Source: Buttiauxella noackiae ATCC 51607 (GTDB lineage: Bacteria; Pseudomonadota; Gammaproteobacteria; Enterobacterales; Enterobacteriaceae). Taken from it: a DNA stretch of 45,306 nt. Each line of letters begins with the position of its first letter. Position 1 is the stretch's first letter. The notes under the pieces were generated by a model. That model had not been told where the DNA came from, searched no databases, and saw only the letters and a list, made by a program, of their open reading frames with translations. Positions 1 through 9,506 of this stretch are shown in pieces. A program made the translations under genes and the position numbers. The DNA is taken from contig NZ_LXEO01000044.1 of NCBI RefSeq assembly GCF_001654865.1, positions 1 through 45,306 on the forward strand, read 5' to 3'.

Positions 1-51
1 CGGCATTGCGCACAAGGCGGGTTTTTCGGTACAGCAATTAAGCTACAAAGA

Positions 52-1131
52 TTACAGAACGTCTACTGCGTTCAGTTCTTTGAAAGCTTGCTCCAGACGG
101 GTGATCATGGAAGTCTGTGCAGAACGCAGCCATACGCGCGGATCGTAGTATTTCTTGTTCGGCTGGTCTTCGCCTTTCGGGTTGCCCAACTGACCTTGCA
201 GATACGCTTCGTTAGCTTTGTAGTAGCTCAGGATACCTTCCCAAGTTGCCCACTGGGTATCGGTATCGATGTTCATTTTGATAACACCGTAGCTCACGGA
301 ATCTTTGATTTCTTGAGCAGTAGAACCAGAACCGCCGTGGAATACGAAGTTCAGGGAGTTGTGCGGCAGGTTGTGTTTCTTAGAAACATAATCCTGAGAA
401 TCACGCAGGATAGTCGGGGTCAGAACCACGTTACCTGGTTTGTAAACACCGTGCACGTTACCAAAAGAAGCAGCGATGGTGAAACGTGGGCTGATTTTGC
501 TCAGTTCAGTATAAGCGTAATCAACGTCTTCTGGCTGAGTGTACAGCGCAGAAGCATCCATATGGCTGTTGTCTACGCCATCTTCTTCGCCGCCGGTGCA
601 ACCCAGTTCAATTTCCAGAGTCATGCCCATTTTGGACATACGCTCCAGGTATTTAGAGCTGATCGCGATGTTTTCTTCCAGAGACTCTTCAGACAGGTCG
701 ATCATGTGAGAAGAGAACAGTGGTTTGCCGGTAGCTGCGAAGTGTTTTTCACCCGCGTCTAACAGGCCATCGATCCACGGCAGCAATTTCTTCGCGCAGT
801 GGTCAGTGTGCAGGATTACTGGCACGCCGTAATGTTCAGCCATCTGGTGTACGTGATGTGCGCCAGAGATAGCACCCAGGATTGCAGCGCCCTGAGGAAC
901 GTCAGTTTTCACGCCTTTACCAGCGATGAATGCAGCGCCACCGTTAGAGAACTGAACGATAACTGGAGCTTTAACTTTCGCAGCAGTTTCCAGTACAGCG
1001 TTGATAGAGTCGGTGCCTACGCAGTTAACTGCTGGCAGAGCAAAGTTGTTCTCTTTTGCTACCTGGAAAACTTTCTGTACGTCATCACCAGTGATAACAC
1101 CAGGTTTTACGAAATCAAAAATTTTAGACAT
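52..1131 (-). CDS. fbaA: Class II fructose-bisphosphate aldolase
   Basis: Cytoplasmic zinc enzyme of glycolysis and gluconeogenesis that splits or forms fructose 1,6-bisphosphate. The 359 residues equal the E. coli FbaA length. Visible class II features, counted with Met1: D110-H111 in HTDHCAKK, the acidic stretch LEIELGCTGGEEDG (about 172-185) and the zinc histidines H227 (NVHG) and H265 (FHGGSGS). The start is preceded by AGGA about ten bases upstream. It is the last gene of an epd-pgk-fbaA cluster, 100 bp after pgk. A hairpin terminator in that gap suggests only part of pgk transcription reaches it. The 51 bases after its stop show no gene. Confidence 0.98.
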   Translation of the reverse strand: MSKIFDFVKPGVITGDDVQKVFQVAKENNFALPAVNCVGTDSINAVLETAAKVKAPVIVQFSNGGAAFIAGKGVKTDVPQGAAILGAISGAHHVHQMAEHYGVPVILHTDHCAKKLLPWIDGLLDAGEKHFAATGKPLFSSHMIDLSEESLEENIAISSKYLERMSKMGMTLEIELGCTGGEEDGVDNSHMDASALYTQPEDVDYAYTELSKISPRFTIAASFGNVHGVYKPGNVVLTPTILRDSQDYVSKKHNLPHNSLNFVFHGGSGSTAQEIKDSVSYGVIKMNIDTDTQWATWEGILSYYKANEAYLQGQLGNPKGEDQPNKKYYDPRVWLRSAQTSMITRLEQAFKELNAVDVL

Positions 1132-1196
1132 GTTACGTTGTCCTGTATCGTTGGCCGTTAGAAAAAACGATGAGTCGCCCGCATTTGCAAACGACT

Positions 1197-1226
1197 AAAA
1201 AACAACGGGCAGGAAACCCTGCCCGT
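1197..1226 (-). terminator. Hairpin terminator between pgk and fbaA
   Basis: On the minus strand a 9-bp perfect stem (1205-1213 with 1218-1226) with a 4-base loop is followed by TGTTTTTT. It lies just after the pgk stop and before fbaA, so it probably attenuates or ends pgk transcripts. Confidence 0.7.
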
Positions 1227-1231
1227 AATCA

Positions 1232-2395
1232 TTACTTCTTAGCGCGCTCTTCAAGCATCGCTACTGCTGGCAGAACTTTACCTTCCACGAATTCGAGGAA
1301 TGCGCCGCCGCCAGTGGAGATGTAGGAGATTTTGTCAGCAATACCGAACAGGTCGATTGCTGCCAGAGTGTCACCGCCGCCTGCGATAGAGAATGCTTCG
1401 CTGTCTGCAATTGCATTAGCAACGATTTCAGTACCTTTACGGAAGTTCGGGAATTCGAACACGCCAACCGGGCCGTTCCACAGAATGGTTTTTGCATTCT
1501 TCAGGATTTCAGCCAGTTGTGCTGCAGATGCATCACCGATATCCAGAATCTGCTCGTCAGCTTTCACATCGTTTACAGATTTCAGAGTTGCAGTAGCAGT
1601 CTCAGAGAACTCAGTTGCAACGCGAACGTCAGCAGGTACTGGGATATCACAGATAGTCAGCAGGCGTTTAGCTTCGTCAACCAGGTCTGCTTCGTACAGA
1701 GATTTGCCTACGTTGTGGCCTTGAGCAGCAACGAAGGTGTTCGCGATGCCACCACCAACAATCAGCTGGTCAGCGATTTTGGACAGGGAATCAAGAACAG
1801 TCAGTTTGGTAGAAACTTTAGAACCGCCAACGATAGCAACCATTGGACGAGCTGGTTCTTTCAGTGCTTTACCCAGTGCGCTCAGCTCTTCAGCCAGCAG
1901 CGGGCCTGCACAAGCGATGTCTGCAAATTTGCCAACGCCGTGAGTAGAAGCCTGTGCGCGGTGAGCAGTACCGAAAGCGTCCATTACGAATACGTCACAC
2001 AGTGCAGCGTATTTTTTAGACAGAGTTTCGTCGTCTTTCTTTTCGCCTTTGTTGAAGCGAACGTTTTCCAGAACAACCAGTTCACCTTCAGCAACTTCAA
2101 CGCCGTCGAGGTAATCTTTAGCCAAACGAACCGGGGAAGACAATTTGTCTTTCAGGTAGTTAACAACCGGCAGCAGAGAGAATTCTTCGTTGTACTCGCC
2201 TTCAGTCGGACGACCCAGGTGAGAAGTTACCATCACTTTAGCGCCTTGCTTCAGGGCCAGTTCGATAGTTGGCAGTGATGCACGAATACGTGCGTCAGAT
2301 GTCACTTTCCCTTCTTTAACTGGTACGTTCAAATCTGCACGGATCAGAACGCGCTTACCAGCCAGATCCAGATCGGTCATCTTAATTACAGACAT
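1232..2395 (-). CDS. pgk: Phosphoglycerate kinase
   Basis: Cytoplasmic glycolytic enzyme that interconverts 1,3-bisphosphoglycerate plus ADP with 3-phosphoglycerate plus ATP. The 387 residues equal the E. coli length. The family signature [11 protein letters not shown] is at residues 15-25, SHLGRP follows near 58-63, and the C-terminal nucleotide-binding loops AGGGDT and STGGGA are present. GAGAGG precedes the ATG. It lies 48 bp after epd and upstream of fbaA in the conserved epd-pgk-fbaA order. Confidence 0.98.
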   Translation of the reverse strand: MSVIKMTDLDLAGKRVLIRADLNVPVKEGKVTSDARIRASLPTIELALKQGAKVMVTSHLGRPTEGEYNEEFSLLPVVNYLKDKLSSPVRLAKDYLDGVEVAEGELVVLENVRFNKGEKKDDETLSKKYAALCDVFVMDAFGTAHRAQASTHGVGKFADIACAGPLLAEELSALGKALKEPARPMVAIVGGSKVSTKLTVLDSLSKIADQLIVGGGIANTFVAAQGHNVGKSLYEADLVDEAKRLLTICDIPVPADVRVATEFSETATATLKSVNDVKADEQILDIGDASAAQLAEILKNAKTILWNGPVGVFEFPNFRKGTEIVANAIADSEAFSIAGGGDTLAAIDLFGIADKISYISTGGGAFLEFVEGKVLPAVAMLEERAKK

Positions 2396-2443
2396 GGTGA
2401 ATCCTCTCGTTGATTCTTAAAGTTTTGCGAACGCATATGCGCT

Positions 2444-3463
2444 CTACCTGAAACCACTTGCGGCCATGACTAACGTCGTGTCGAGCATTCGGTTAGCAAA
2501 GCCCCATTCATTATCACACCAGACTAAAGTTTTAATCAGATGTTGCCCACTGACCCGGGTTTGTGTGCCATCAATAATGGCACTATGCGGATCGTGGTTA
2601 AAATCAGTCGAGACCAACGGTAATTCCGTATAGTCAACTATACCATGAAATGAATCTCGTGCTGCTTTTTGCAGCAACTTGTTGACTTCATTGGCTTTAA
2701 CTGCATTTTTCACCGTCACGCTTAAATCTATCGCTGTGACGTTGATGGTAGGAACACGTACCGCAATTGCTTCAAAACGATCGTTAAATTTCGGGAAAAT
2801 ACGTGTGATACCAGCAGCAAGACGCGTATCAACGGGAATAATAGACTGGCTGGCGGCACGGGTGCGGCGCAAGTCTGGATGATAGGCGTCAATAACTTGT
2901 TGATCATGCATGGCCGAATGAATGGTGGTCACTGTGCCCCACTCAATACCGTAAGCATCATCAAGCAGTTTGATAATTGGAATGATGCAGTTTGTGGTGC
3001 AAGAAGCATTTGAAACAATGCGATGTTCAGCAACCACACTTTCATGATTCACACCGTAAACAACGGTGGCGTCGAGGTCGTTACCGCCAGGATGAGAGAA
3101 GAGGACTTTTTTAGCACCAGCGGCAAGATGAGCCTCACCGTCTGCACGGGAGCCAAACACACCAGTGCAATCGAGCACCACATCAACGCCCAGTTCACGC
3201 CACGGCAAATTAGCAATTTGCGGTTCGTGCAAAATACGGATGGCGTCGTCGCCTACCCATAACTGGTCACGCTCCTGACGGACGTCCCAGGCGAAGCGAC
3301 CATGGCTGGTGTCATACTTCAACAGATGCGCCATACCCGCAGCATCAGCCAGTTCATTGATTGCTACGACGGTAATTTCCGCACGGCGACCGGATTCGTA
3401 CAAAGCACGTACCACGTTGCGCCCAATGCGACCGAAGCCATTAATTGCTATGCGTACGGTCAT
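2444..3463 (-). CDS. epd: D-erythrose-4-phosphate dehydrogenase
   Basis: NAD-dependent cytoplasmic enzyme oxidising erythrose 4-phosphate to 4-phosphoerythronate, the first step of the DXP-independent pyridoxal phosphate route. It is a GapA-like fold: NGFGRIGR near residues 8-15, catalytic Cys155 in ASCTTN and His182 in TIHSAM. Assignment to Epd rather than GapA rests on its 339-residue length, its place upstream of pgk, and an Epd-like sequence after the catalytic region ([20 protein letters not shown]). AGGAGA precedes the ATG. CRP and Cra sites lie upstream. Confidence 0.95.
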   Translation of the reverse strand: MTVRIAINGFGRIGRNVVRALYESGRRAEITVVAINELADAAGMAHLLKYDTSHGRFAWDVRQERDQLWVGDDAIRILHEPQIANLPWRELGVDVVLDCTGVFGSRADGEAHLAAGAKKVLFSHPGGNDLDATVVYGVNHESVVAEHRIVSNASCTTNCIIPIIKLLDDAYGIEWGTVTTIHSAMHDQQVIDAYHPDLRRTRAASQSIIPVDTRLAAGITRIFPKFNDRFEAIAVRVPTINVTAIDLSVTVKNAVKANEVNKLLQKAARDSFHGIVDYTELPLVSTDFNHDPHSAIIDGTQTRVSGQHLIKTLVWCDNEWGFANRMLDTTLVMAASGFR

Positions 3464-3584
3464 ATCTCTCCTGCCAGAATCCCTGAGACTAAGTGGCTGA
3501 CAGAGTAATCCAGCAATCGTCTGAGGGGAATCCTCGCACTATTGAAACTGCATTTGTTTGCTTAATTGTCGAACATTTAGTCGA

Positions 3585-3598
3585 CTGAAACGCTTCAG
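3585..3598 (-). promoter_or_regulatory. Cra (FruR) operator upstream of epd
   Basis: The near-palindrome ctgaaacgcttcag fits the Cra consensus (TGAAACG followed by a TTCA arm). It is about 120 bp upstream of the epd start. Cra control of the epd-pgk operon is known in E. coli. The site is inferred from sequence only. Confidence 0.65.
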
Positions 3599-3656
3599 CT
3601 ATGGTAAGCGAAACGGGGAATAAATGGAACGTTACCCCAGGACAGGCAACTAATCT

Positions 3657-3672
3657 TCTGACGCAGGTCACA
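3657..3672 (-). promoter_or_regulatory. CRP site upstream of epd
   Basis: On the minus strand TGTGA-N6-TCAGA matches nine of the ten core bases of the CRP consensus. It is about 200 bp upstream of epd and 73 bp (centre to centre) from the Cra site. Opposing CRP and Cra control fits a glycolytic/gluconeogenic operon. I could not fix a convincing -10. Confidence 0.6.
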
Positions 3673-3842
3673 TTTTCGATGGAATAACTGCAACGAATTA
3701 AAGGCTAAGGACGAATAGTAACCAGTATTGGCAAGCGGCCCTCATACTCACAGGCATTGGATCGAGACCGGATGTATACGACAGAGGACAAACGCCACCA
3801 CCGGGCAGCATTTGTCCTTTAGGCACTCAATTATGCACTCAA

Positions 3843-5858
3843 TTAAAATTCGATTCGTGCACCCAGATTGTAGCGGCGCCCTTCGACCAGCCCGTAATCG
3901 CCCCACGGACTGATACGTTGTGGGTCAGCATCAAATAGGTTGTAAACACCTGCCATAAGCTGGGTATTTTTGTTCAATTGATAACGCGCACCGAGATCAA
4001 CCATCGTCCAGGCCTCGTAATCAATATGATCGCCAGTATCGCGGTTGCTGCTGCGATAATTCGCTTTGCTCCACAGATCCAACGCTTGTGTAGCCGACCA
4101 GGTCAGCGACAAGTTCGCCATATGACGTGGGAAGTCATTAAGCGCATAACCTTTATTAACGCCGGTTTTCTGTTCGCTATGGTTATAGGTGTAGTTCGCG
4201 TTGGCTTTTACGGTTTCAGTCACTTGCCAGTCGGCATTAAGCTCCACTCCATAGACATCAGCTTTACCGACGTTGAAGTATTTACTGATAGAGTCAGCTT
4301 GATAGCCGTTCATCTGGCACTGGTTAGTCGCCGTCGTTTCACAAATAGTCTCTTCGGATATTTTATCTTTGAATTGGGTATAGAAAACGGTGCCGTCTAA
4401 CGCCAGCTTCTCTCCTGCCCAGTACAGACCCAGTTCAGAGTTGACGCTTTTCTCTGGTTTCAGGTCATCGTTACCCACGGTTAAATACGGGTATGGCGGT
4501 AATGAGCCACGTGGCGTCACGAAATCAGCGGAGGTTTCGCGCAATTCAGGTTTTTTATAGCCTGCGGATACACCGCCTTTCAGAGCCCAGGCGTCGGTAA
4601 TCGCCCAGTTGCCATAAAGTTTTGGCGTGACGTGTGTGCCGAAATAGTTATCGCGATCCATACGTGCGGATGTAGTCAGCGTAAAGTCGCCAATTTGCCA
4701 ACCATCTTCAGCGAACAGTGCCCAACCATTGCGGCTGATTTTGGTCACCGGCTCCACTCCTGGCGCTTCTTTACTGGAAACAGCAAATTGATCGTTCAAC
4801 TCTTCGCGAGTGAAATTAGCGCCGATGGTTAACTTATGGCTATCTAACGTGAAGGTCGTCTGGCTGTTGGCAACGTAGTTTTCAGTCTTAATGTACTGCG
4901 GAGCATCACCATCCAGACTGTACTTTGAGCGCCCTTTCTCGTAGTTGATGTAGTTTTTTGTTTCAATAGTGTCTTCAGCGTACCAACCGTTGTGGCTCAG
5001 TGTCAGCGCATCACGATCAAACCTCCACATCCAGGGCGCATTATCACGGTTCTTCTTTTGTTCCCCAGAGACAACATTGAGGTCAAATAAGTTTGTTTCG
5101 TTAGCTGCAAGGCCTACGGTCATATCGACAGACTTGCGATCGTTTTTGCTGAAATAGTTGTCACGATTGTCATCACGGCGATTGAGCCAGTCAGCGGCAA
5201 TGCTCACACCCAGCACATCCGGCACAATAGGCCCCATCGCGAACAAATTCATCTGGTTGGTGTTACCGAATGAACTGTCTTCCTGAATGAACGTATTAGC
5301 CGCCAACGCCCCGGTCCAGTCAGCCACACCGTAAGGCTTTTTGGTGATGACGTTAACCACACCACCAATCGCATCTGAGCCATACAACGATGACATCGGC
5401 CCACGAATCACTTCAATTCGCTCGATAGCTTCCATCGGTGGCAGGAAATTAACTTCAGCACCAATATCTTGCCCATAGGGGCGTGATTCACCGGTATTTT
5501 GTTTGACACTGTTGACCATAAACGCGGTATAGCTTGAGTCCATACCTCGCATCATTATACTGCCGGTCGCCATATCACTCGAACCACTACCTATATTAAC
5601 GCCTGGTAAATCCTGAATGGCTTCGGCAACATTCCTGTTTGGTTTTTCATCGAGCTGTTTTCGATCAATTACGGAAATTGTAGCTGGGGCATCTTTTTTC
5701 TGTTGAGAAAAACCCGATGCCGTCACCACCATTTGATCTTCATTTTCGTTAAGAGAAGAGCTATTTTCCTCGGCTAACACTGTAAGCATTGAGCCTCCAG
5801 CCAGCACCGCTATTCCTGCCACTGTTCGTGCCAACACCAACCGCTTATTATTTCCCAT
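3843..5858 (-). CDS. CirA/IreA-like TonB-dependent outer-membrane receptor
   Basis: Outer-membrane beta-barrel receptor of 671 residues, probably for a catecholate-type iron-siderophore. A signal peptide occupies about residues 1-29 (cleavage near VLA/EEN). The TonB box is QMVVTA at 42-47. The plug follows (about 55-175) with ERIEVIRGPMSSLYGSDAIGG near 146-166, and the barrel ends in Phe, as outer-membrane proteins usually do. The plug resembles CirA and IreA more than FepA, FhuA or YncD. It lies 88 bp after a YncE-like gene whose promoter carries a Fur box, so iron-repressed co-transcription is likely. Substrate is unproven; CirA-family receptors are also colicin entry points. E. coli K-12 lacks it at this position. 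Confidence 0.88.
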   Translation of the reverse strand: MGNNKRLVLARTVAGIAVLAGGSMLTVLAEENSSSLNENEDQMVVTASGFSQQKKDAPATISVIDRKQLDEKPNRNVAEAIQDLPGVNIGSGSSDMATGSIMMRGMDSSYTAFMVNSVKQNTGESRPYGQDIGAEVNFLPPMEAIERIEVIRGPMSSLYGSDAIGGVVNVITKKPYGVADWTGALAANTFIQEDSSFGNTNQMNLFAMGPIVPDVLGVSIAADWLNRRDDNRDNYFSKNDRKSVDMTVGLAANETNLFDLNVVSGEQKKNRDNAPWMWRFDRDALTLSHNGWYAEDTIETKNYINYEKGRSKYSLDGDAPQYIKTENYVANSQTTFTLDSHKLTIGANFTREELNDQFAVSSKEAPGVEPVTKISRNGWALFAEDGWQIGDFTLTTSARMDRDNYFGTHVTPKLYGNWAITDAWALKGGVSAGYKKPELRETSADFVTPRGSLPPYPYLTVGNDDLKPEKSVNSELGLYWAGEKLALDGTVFYTQFKDKISEETICETTATNQCQMNGYQADSISKYFNVGKADVYGVELNADWQVTETVKANANYTYNHSEQKTGVNKGYALNDFPRHMANLSLTWSATQALDLWSKANYRSSNRDTGDHIDYEAWTMVDLGARYQLNKNTQLMAGVYNLFDADPQRISPWGDYGLVEGRRYNLGARIEF

Positions 5859-5879
5859 TTTTTAATTACCTGAGATATT

Positions 5880-5918
5880 GAAAAAAGCCTACCGACCCTG
5901 TGAATTTTCACCACAGGG
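5880..5918 (-). terminator. Intercistronic hairpin between yncE-like gene and receptor gene
   Basis: A 7-bp stem (5896-5902 with 5912-5918) with a 9-base loop lies in the 88-bp gap. On the minus strand a T-run follows about ten bases later. It may reduce read-through into the receptor gene or protect the upstream message. It is too weak to be sure it terminates. Confidence 0.4.
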
Positions 5919-5946
5919 CTTTATTATTCTTTTAATTAAAATTGAG

Positions 5947-7017
5947 TTAGATTTTGTCGAGATCGACTTTAATAATGTAATCCGGTTTTTTGCCCATATC
6001 CTTTTCCCCCTGCTTCACGCTGGCATAAAGAGTGCGGCTATCAGCTGAAAGCGCAAGACTATTAGGCAAGGCCGATGTCGCGATGCTGGCTTTTACTTTG
6101 TAAGTGTCGCCGTCGACAACGCTTATCAGCTGTGCATTACGGTGAGTGATATAAACTTCGTTGCGACCACTGTTGTACATTACTGCCAGAGAATTAATTA
6201 CCTTGATGCGATCAATGATTTTGCCGTCTTCTAGTGAAACCACCAAAACATCGGATAAATCAGGATCGGTAATAAATGCACGCTCTTTTTTATTATCCAG
6301 CGCGATATTTAAGAAGAAGTGTTTTTTCTGCGGCTCAACTTTAACTCTTGAGATAATTTTATTATCGCTGGCATCAAGCGTAATAAATTCCCCACTGCCG
6401 TTTACAGCATAAACTCGCCCTTTGCTTTCATCGACAGCCAGCCCGGTTGGATATTCACCCATATTTTCAATGGTCGCAATATGCTGCTGTTTTTGCGTGT
6501 CGATAACCCAAATAATACCTTTCTGAGTAACACCTGATACATATAAGCGTTGGCGTTTTTTATCAAGCGCCATTTCACGGGTGTGAACGATTTCTTTAGG
6601 ATTACTGATATCACTCAGTTGAACCGTTTTAATTTCTTTATCAGTGCGTGTATCGATAAGCGTAACGGCCCCTTCAAGGGTGTTACCGATATACAAAATA
6701 TGGTTTTCTTCATCCAGCACAGTGGCAAATGCGCGTCGCTTAGTAGTAATTTTTCCGGTGGCTACCAGCGTATCTGGATTCAATTTATAGACCAGGCCAT
6801 CAGTTTTATCTTTATCAAATGAAGGGGCTGAGGCGGCGAACAGAACGTTCTGAGAAGCATCATATGCCAACTCGTAAACCCCATTACCCGCTGGAACGGC
6901 AAGGAACTCTTTTTCGGGAAGCGGTTTCGCACAAACAGACAGGGAACTCATCAGCAGCGCAGCGGTTAAAGCAATGAAACCCGAATTCTTGTAGCCAGAT
7001 AAAGTATGTCGATTCAT
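5947..7017 (-). CDS. YncE-like periplasmic beta-propeller protein
   Basis: A 356-residue secreted protein with a signal peptide of about 30 residues (hydrophobic IALTAALLMSSLSVCA, cleavage near CA/KP). It has repeated propeller blades with motifs such as YIGNTLEGAVTLIDTRTDKEI, RVYAVNGSGEFITLD and LPNSLALSADSRTLYASVKQ, closely like E. coli YncE (353 residues). YncE is Fur-regulated in E. coli and lies beside the receptor gene yncD. Here a YncE homologue is first in a same-strand pair with a CirA-like receptor. Its biochemical role is unknown; an accessory role in envelope metal or siderophore handling is inference. The ribosome binding site is weak. Coding is more AT-rich than the flanking glycolytic genes. 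Confidence 0.85.
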   Translation of the reverse strand: MNRHTLSGYKNSGFIALTAALLMSSLSVCAKPLPEKEFLAVPAGNGVYELAYDASQNVLFAASAPSFDKDKTDGLVYKLNPDTLVATGKITTKRRAFATVLDEENHILYIGNTLEGAVTLIDTRTDKEIKTVQLSDISNPKEIVHTREMALDKKRQRLYVSGVTQKGIIWVIDTQKQQHIATIENMGEYPTGLAVDESKGRVYAVNGSGEFITLDASDNKIISRVKVEPQKKHFFLNIALDNKKERAFITDPDLSDVLVVSLEDGKIIDRIKVINSLAVMYNSGRNEVYITHRNAQLISVVDGDTYKVKASIATSALPNSLALSADSRTLYASVKQGEKDMGKKPDYIIKVDLDKI

Positions 7018-7046
7018 TTACTTATATTCACATTAATTTACGTAAT

Positions 7047-7079
7047 GCAAATGATAATGATTTTCACTCTCATGATCAA
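7047..7079 (-). promoter_or_regulatory. Fur box overlapping a sigma-70 promoter
   Basis: Bases 7047-7065 match the 19-bp Fur consensus at 15 of 19 positions, counted by eye. On the minus strand a promoter overlaps it: -35 TTGATC (7074-7079), a 17-base spacer and -10 TATCAT (7051-7056). Fur binding would cover the -10, giving iron repression of the yncE-like gene and the receptor. Confidence 0.8.
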
Positions 7080-7220
7080 TACAAATAAAGAGCCATTAGA
7101 GATTGCGGTAATGCTTTGTTTTAGAGAAATATTTAGATGCACACCGTGGATGAATGTAATGTCGAGGCAGGGAATTTTGATTTTAAGACGAGAGGATTTT
7201 CGTATCTGAAGCATTAAAGA

Positions 7221-7245
7221 AAAGGCCAGCATTGCTGGCCTTTTT
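7221..7245 (-). terminator. tktA terminator
   Basis: An inverted repeat of about 10 bp (aaaggccagc / gctggccttt) has T-runs on both strands. It follows the tktA stop on the minus strand and could also stop plus-strand transcripts. The metK terminator has almost the same stem. Confidence 0.85.
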
Positions 7246-7249
7246 CACA

Positions 7250-9241
7250 TTACAGAACTGCTTTAGCCTGTTTCACCACATTCTCAACGGTGAAGCCAAA
7301 CTCTTCGAACAGCTGCTCTGCTGGAGCAGACTCACCGAAGGTGGTCATACCCACAACCGCGCCGTTCAGGCCAACGTATTTGTACCAGTAGTCAGCGATG
7401 CTGGCTTCGATAGCAACACGCGCAGCAACGGCTTTCGGCAGCACGGCTTCACGGTACGCTGGATCTTGTTTGTCGAACGCATCGGTAGACGGCATGGAAA
7501 CCACACGTGCTTTGATACCTTCAGCAGACAGCTGATCCCAGGCTGCAACAGCCAGTTCAACTTCAGAACCGGTCGCGATCAGGATCAGTTCCGGCTGGCC
7601 TGCACAATCTTTCAGAACGTATGCGCCGCGGGCGATATCCGCCAGCTGCTGTTCTGTACGATCCTGCTGTGCCAGGTTCTGACGAGAGAAGATCAGCGCG
7701 GTCGGGCCGTCGTGACGTTCTACTGCGTATTTCCACGCCACCGCAGATTCAACCTGGTCACATGGACGCCATGTGCTCATGTTTGGCGTTACGCGCAGGG
7801 CAGCAAGCTGCTCTACTGGCTGGTGAGTTGGGCCATCTTCGCCCAGACCGATTGAGTCGTGGGTATAGACCATCACCTGGCGTTGCTTCATCAGCGCGGC
7901 CATACGCACCGCGTTACGAGCGTATTCAACGAACATCAGGAAGGTAGAGGTGTACGGCAGGAAACCACCGTGCAGTGCAATACCATTCGCAATCGCCGTC
8001 ATACCGAATTCACGTACACCGTAATGGATGTAGTTACCGGCCAGATCTTCGTTGATCGCTTTAGAACCAGACCAGATAGTCAGGTTAGACGGTGCCAGGT
8101 CAGCGGAACCGCCGAGGAATTCTGGCAGCAAGTGTCCGAATGCTTCGATGGTGTTCTGAGACGCTTTACGGCTAGCGATTTTCGCAGGGTTAGCTTGCAG
8201 GTTCTTGATGAACTCTTGCGCTTTAGCTGCGAAATCAGCAGGCATGTCGCCTTTCATACGACGGGTAAATTCAGCAGCTTCCTGCGGGAAGGCTTTCGCG
8301 TAGGCTGCGAACTTCTCGTTCCATGCCGCTTCTTTCGCCTGGCCTGCTTCTTTTGCATCCCACTGAGCGTAGATCTCAGACGGGATTTCGAATGGCGCGT
8401 GTTTCCAGCCAAGTTGCTCACGAGTCAGTGCGATTTCCGCATCACCCAAAGGTGCGCCGTGGGAATCGTGCGTACCGGCTTTGTTTGGTGAACCGAAACC
8501 GATGATGGTTTTGCACATCAACAGTGAAGGTTTGTCGGTAACGGCCTTAGCTTCTTCAACAGCGCGTTTGATGGCGTCTGCATCGTGACCGTCAACGCCG
8601 CGCACAACGTGCCAGCCGTAAGCTTCAAAGCGTTTCGCAGTATCGTCAGTGAACCAGCCTTCAACGTGGCCGTCGATAGAAATACCGTTGTCATCATAGA
8701 AGGCAACCAGTTTACCCAGACCCAGCGTACCGGCCAGTGAGCAAACTTCGTGGGAAATGCCTTCCATCATGCAGCCATCACCCAGGAATGTGTAGGTGAA
8801 GTGGTCCACGATGTCGTGACCAGGACGGTTGAACTGTGCTGCCATGGTGCGTTCAGCAATTGCCATACCCACTGCGTTCGCAACACCCTGACCCAGCGGG
8901 CCAGTCGTGGTTTCAACACCAGCGGTGTAGCCCACTTCCGGGTGACCCGGAGTTTTGGAATGCAGCTGACGGAAGTTTTTCAGTTCTTCAATCGGCAGGT
9001 CATAACCTGTGAGGTGCAGCAAGCTATAGATCAGCATTGAACCGTGGCCGTTAGACAGCACAAAGCGGTCACGGTCAGCCCATGCAGGGTTCTGCGGGTT
9101 ATGGTTCAGGAAATCGCGCCACAGGACTTCGGCAATGTCTGCCATACCCATAGGGGCGCCCGGGTGACCGGATTTGGCTTTTTGTACTGCGTCCATGCTG
9201 AGTGCACGAATAGCATTGGCAAGCTCTTTACGAGAGGACAT
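7250..9241 (-). CDS. tktA: Transketolase 1
   Basis: Thiamine diphosphate enzyme of the non-oxidative pentose phosphate pathway, moving two-carbon units between sugar phosphates in the cytoplasm. The 663 residues equal E. coli TktA. Visible are H26 in SGHPGAP, H66 in [16 protein letters not shown] at 111-119, the cofactor motif GDGCMMEG starting at 154, and the C-terminal [20 protein letters not shown] lies five bases before the ATG. TktB-like identity cannot be fully excluded, but the position beside loiP and speB supports tktA. It makes the erythrose 4-phosphate used by Epd. Confidence 0.97.
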   Translation of the reverse strand: MSSRKELANAIRALSMDAVQKAKSGHPGAPMGMADIAEVLWRDFLNHNPQNPAWADRDRFVLSNGHGSMLIYSLLHLTGYDLPIEELKNFRQLHSKTPGHPEVGYTAGVETTTGPLGQGVANAVGMAIAERTMAAQFNRPGHDIVDHFTYTFLGDGCMMEGISHEVCSLAGTLGLGKLVAFYDDNGISIDGHVEGWFTDDTAKRFEAYGWHVVRGVDGHDADAIKRAVEEAKAVTDKPSLLMCKTIIGFGSPNKAGTHDSHGAPLGDAEIALTREQLGWKHAPFEIPSEIYAQWDAKEAGQAKEAAWNEKFAAYAKAFPQEAAEFTRRMKGDMPADFAAKAQEFIKNLQANPAKIASRKASQNTIEAFGHLLPEFLGGSADLAPSNLTIWSGSKAINEDLAGNYIHYGVREFGMTAIANGIALHGGFLPYTSTFLMFVEYARNAVRMAALMKQRQVMVYTHDSIGLGEDGPTHQPVEQLAALRVTPNMSTWRPCDQVESAVAWKYAVERHDGPTALIFSRQNLAQQDRTEQQLADIARGAYVLKDCAGQPELILIATGSEVELAVAAWDQLSAEGIKARVVSMPSTDAFDKQDPAYREAVLPKAVAARVAIEASIADYWYKYVGLNGAVVGMTTFGESAPAEQLFEEFGFTVENVVKQAKAVL

Positions 9242-9506
9242 TTTGACTCCAGATCGGATGGTTGAAGGTCAGGCCTTGACTACTATGCGTTATGGGCTAC
9301 GCCCAAAAAATTGCCATCAATGTACCGCAAGCCGTGTGCCATGTACATGGAGCATCCTTTTGTCCGGTTAAGAAATCTCTGGAACCTGCTCGCATGTTGC
9401 GCAAGTTGCTGCGCGAGTTTGGTTAACTTCTTTATACTGAAGCGACTAGCCAATGGTTTGTGGCTGAATCACCTCTGAGCAGTTATCACTAATTAAGGAT
9501 ATTGGC

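Larger units (their letters stand above)
3464..3842. other. epd upstream region, no gene
   Basis: This gap holds the Cra and CRP sites near epd. Next to the receptor stop there is an 11-base direct repeat, gcactcaatta, at 3822-3832 and 3835-3845, the second copy overlapping the stop codon. An 8-bp stem (3785-3792 with 3811-3818, loop 18) lacks a T-run and may mark the 3' end of the receptor message. No convincing reading frame was seen. Confidence 0.6.

Noticed and set aside
88-762. A 224-codon plus-strand frame antisense to fbaA
   Set aside because: It lies wholly within fbaA, has no binding site or recognisable domain, and arises from biased codon use of the real gene.
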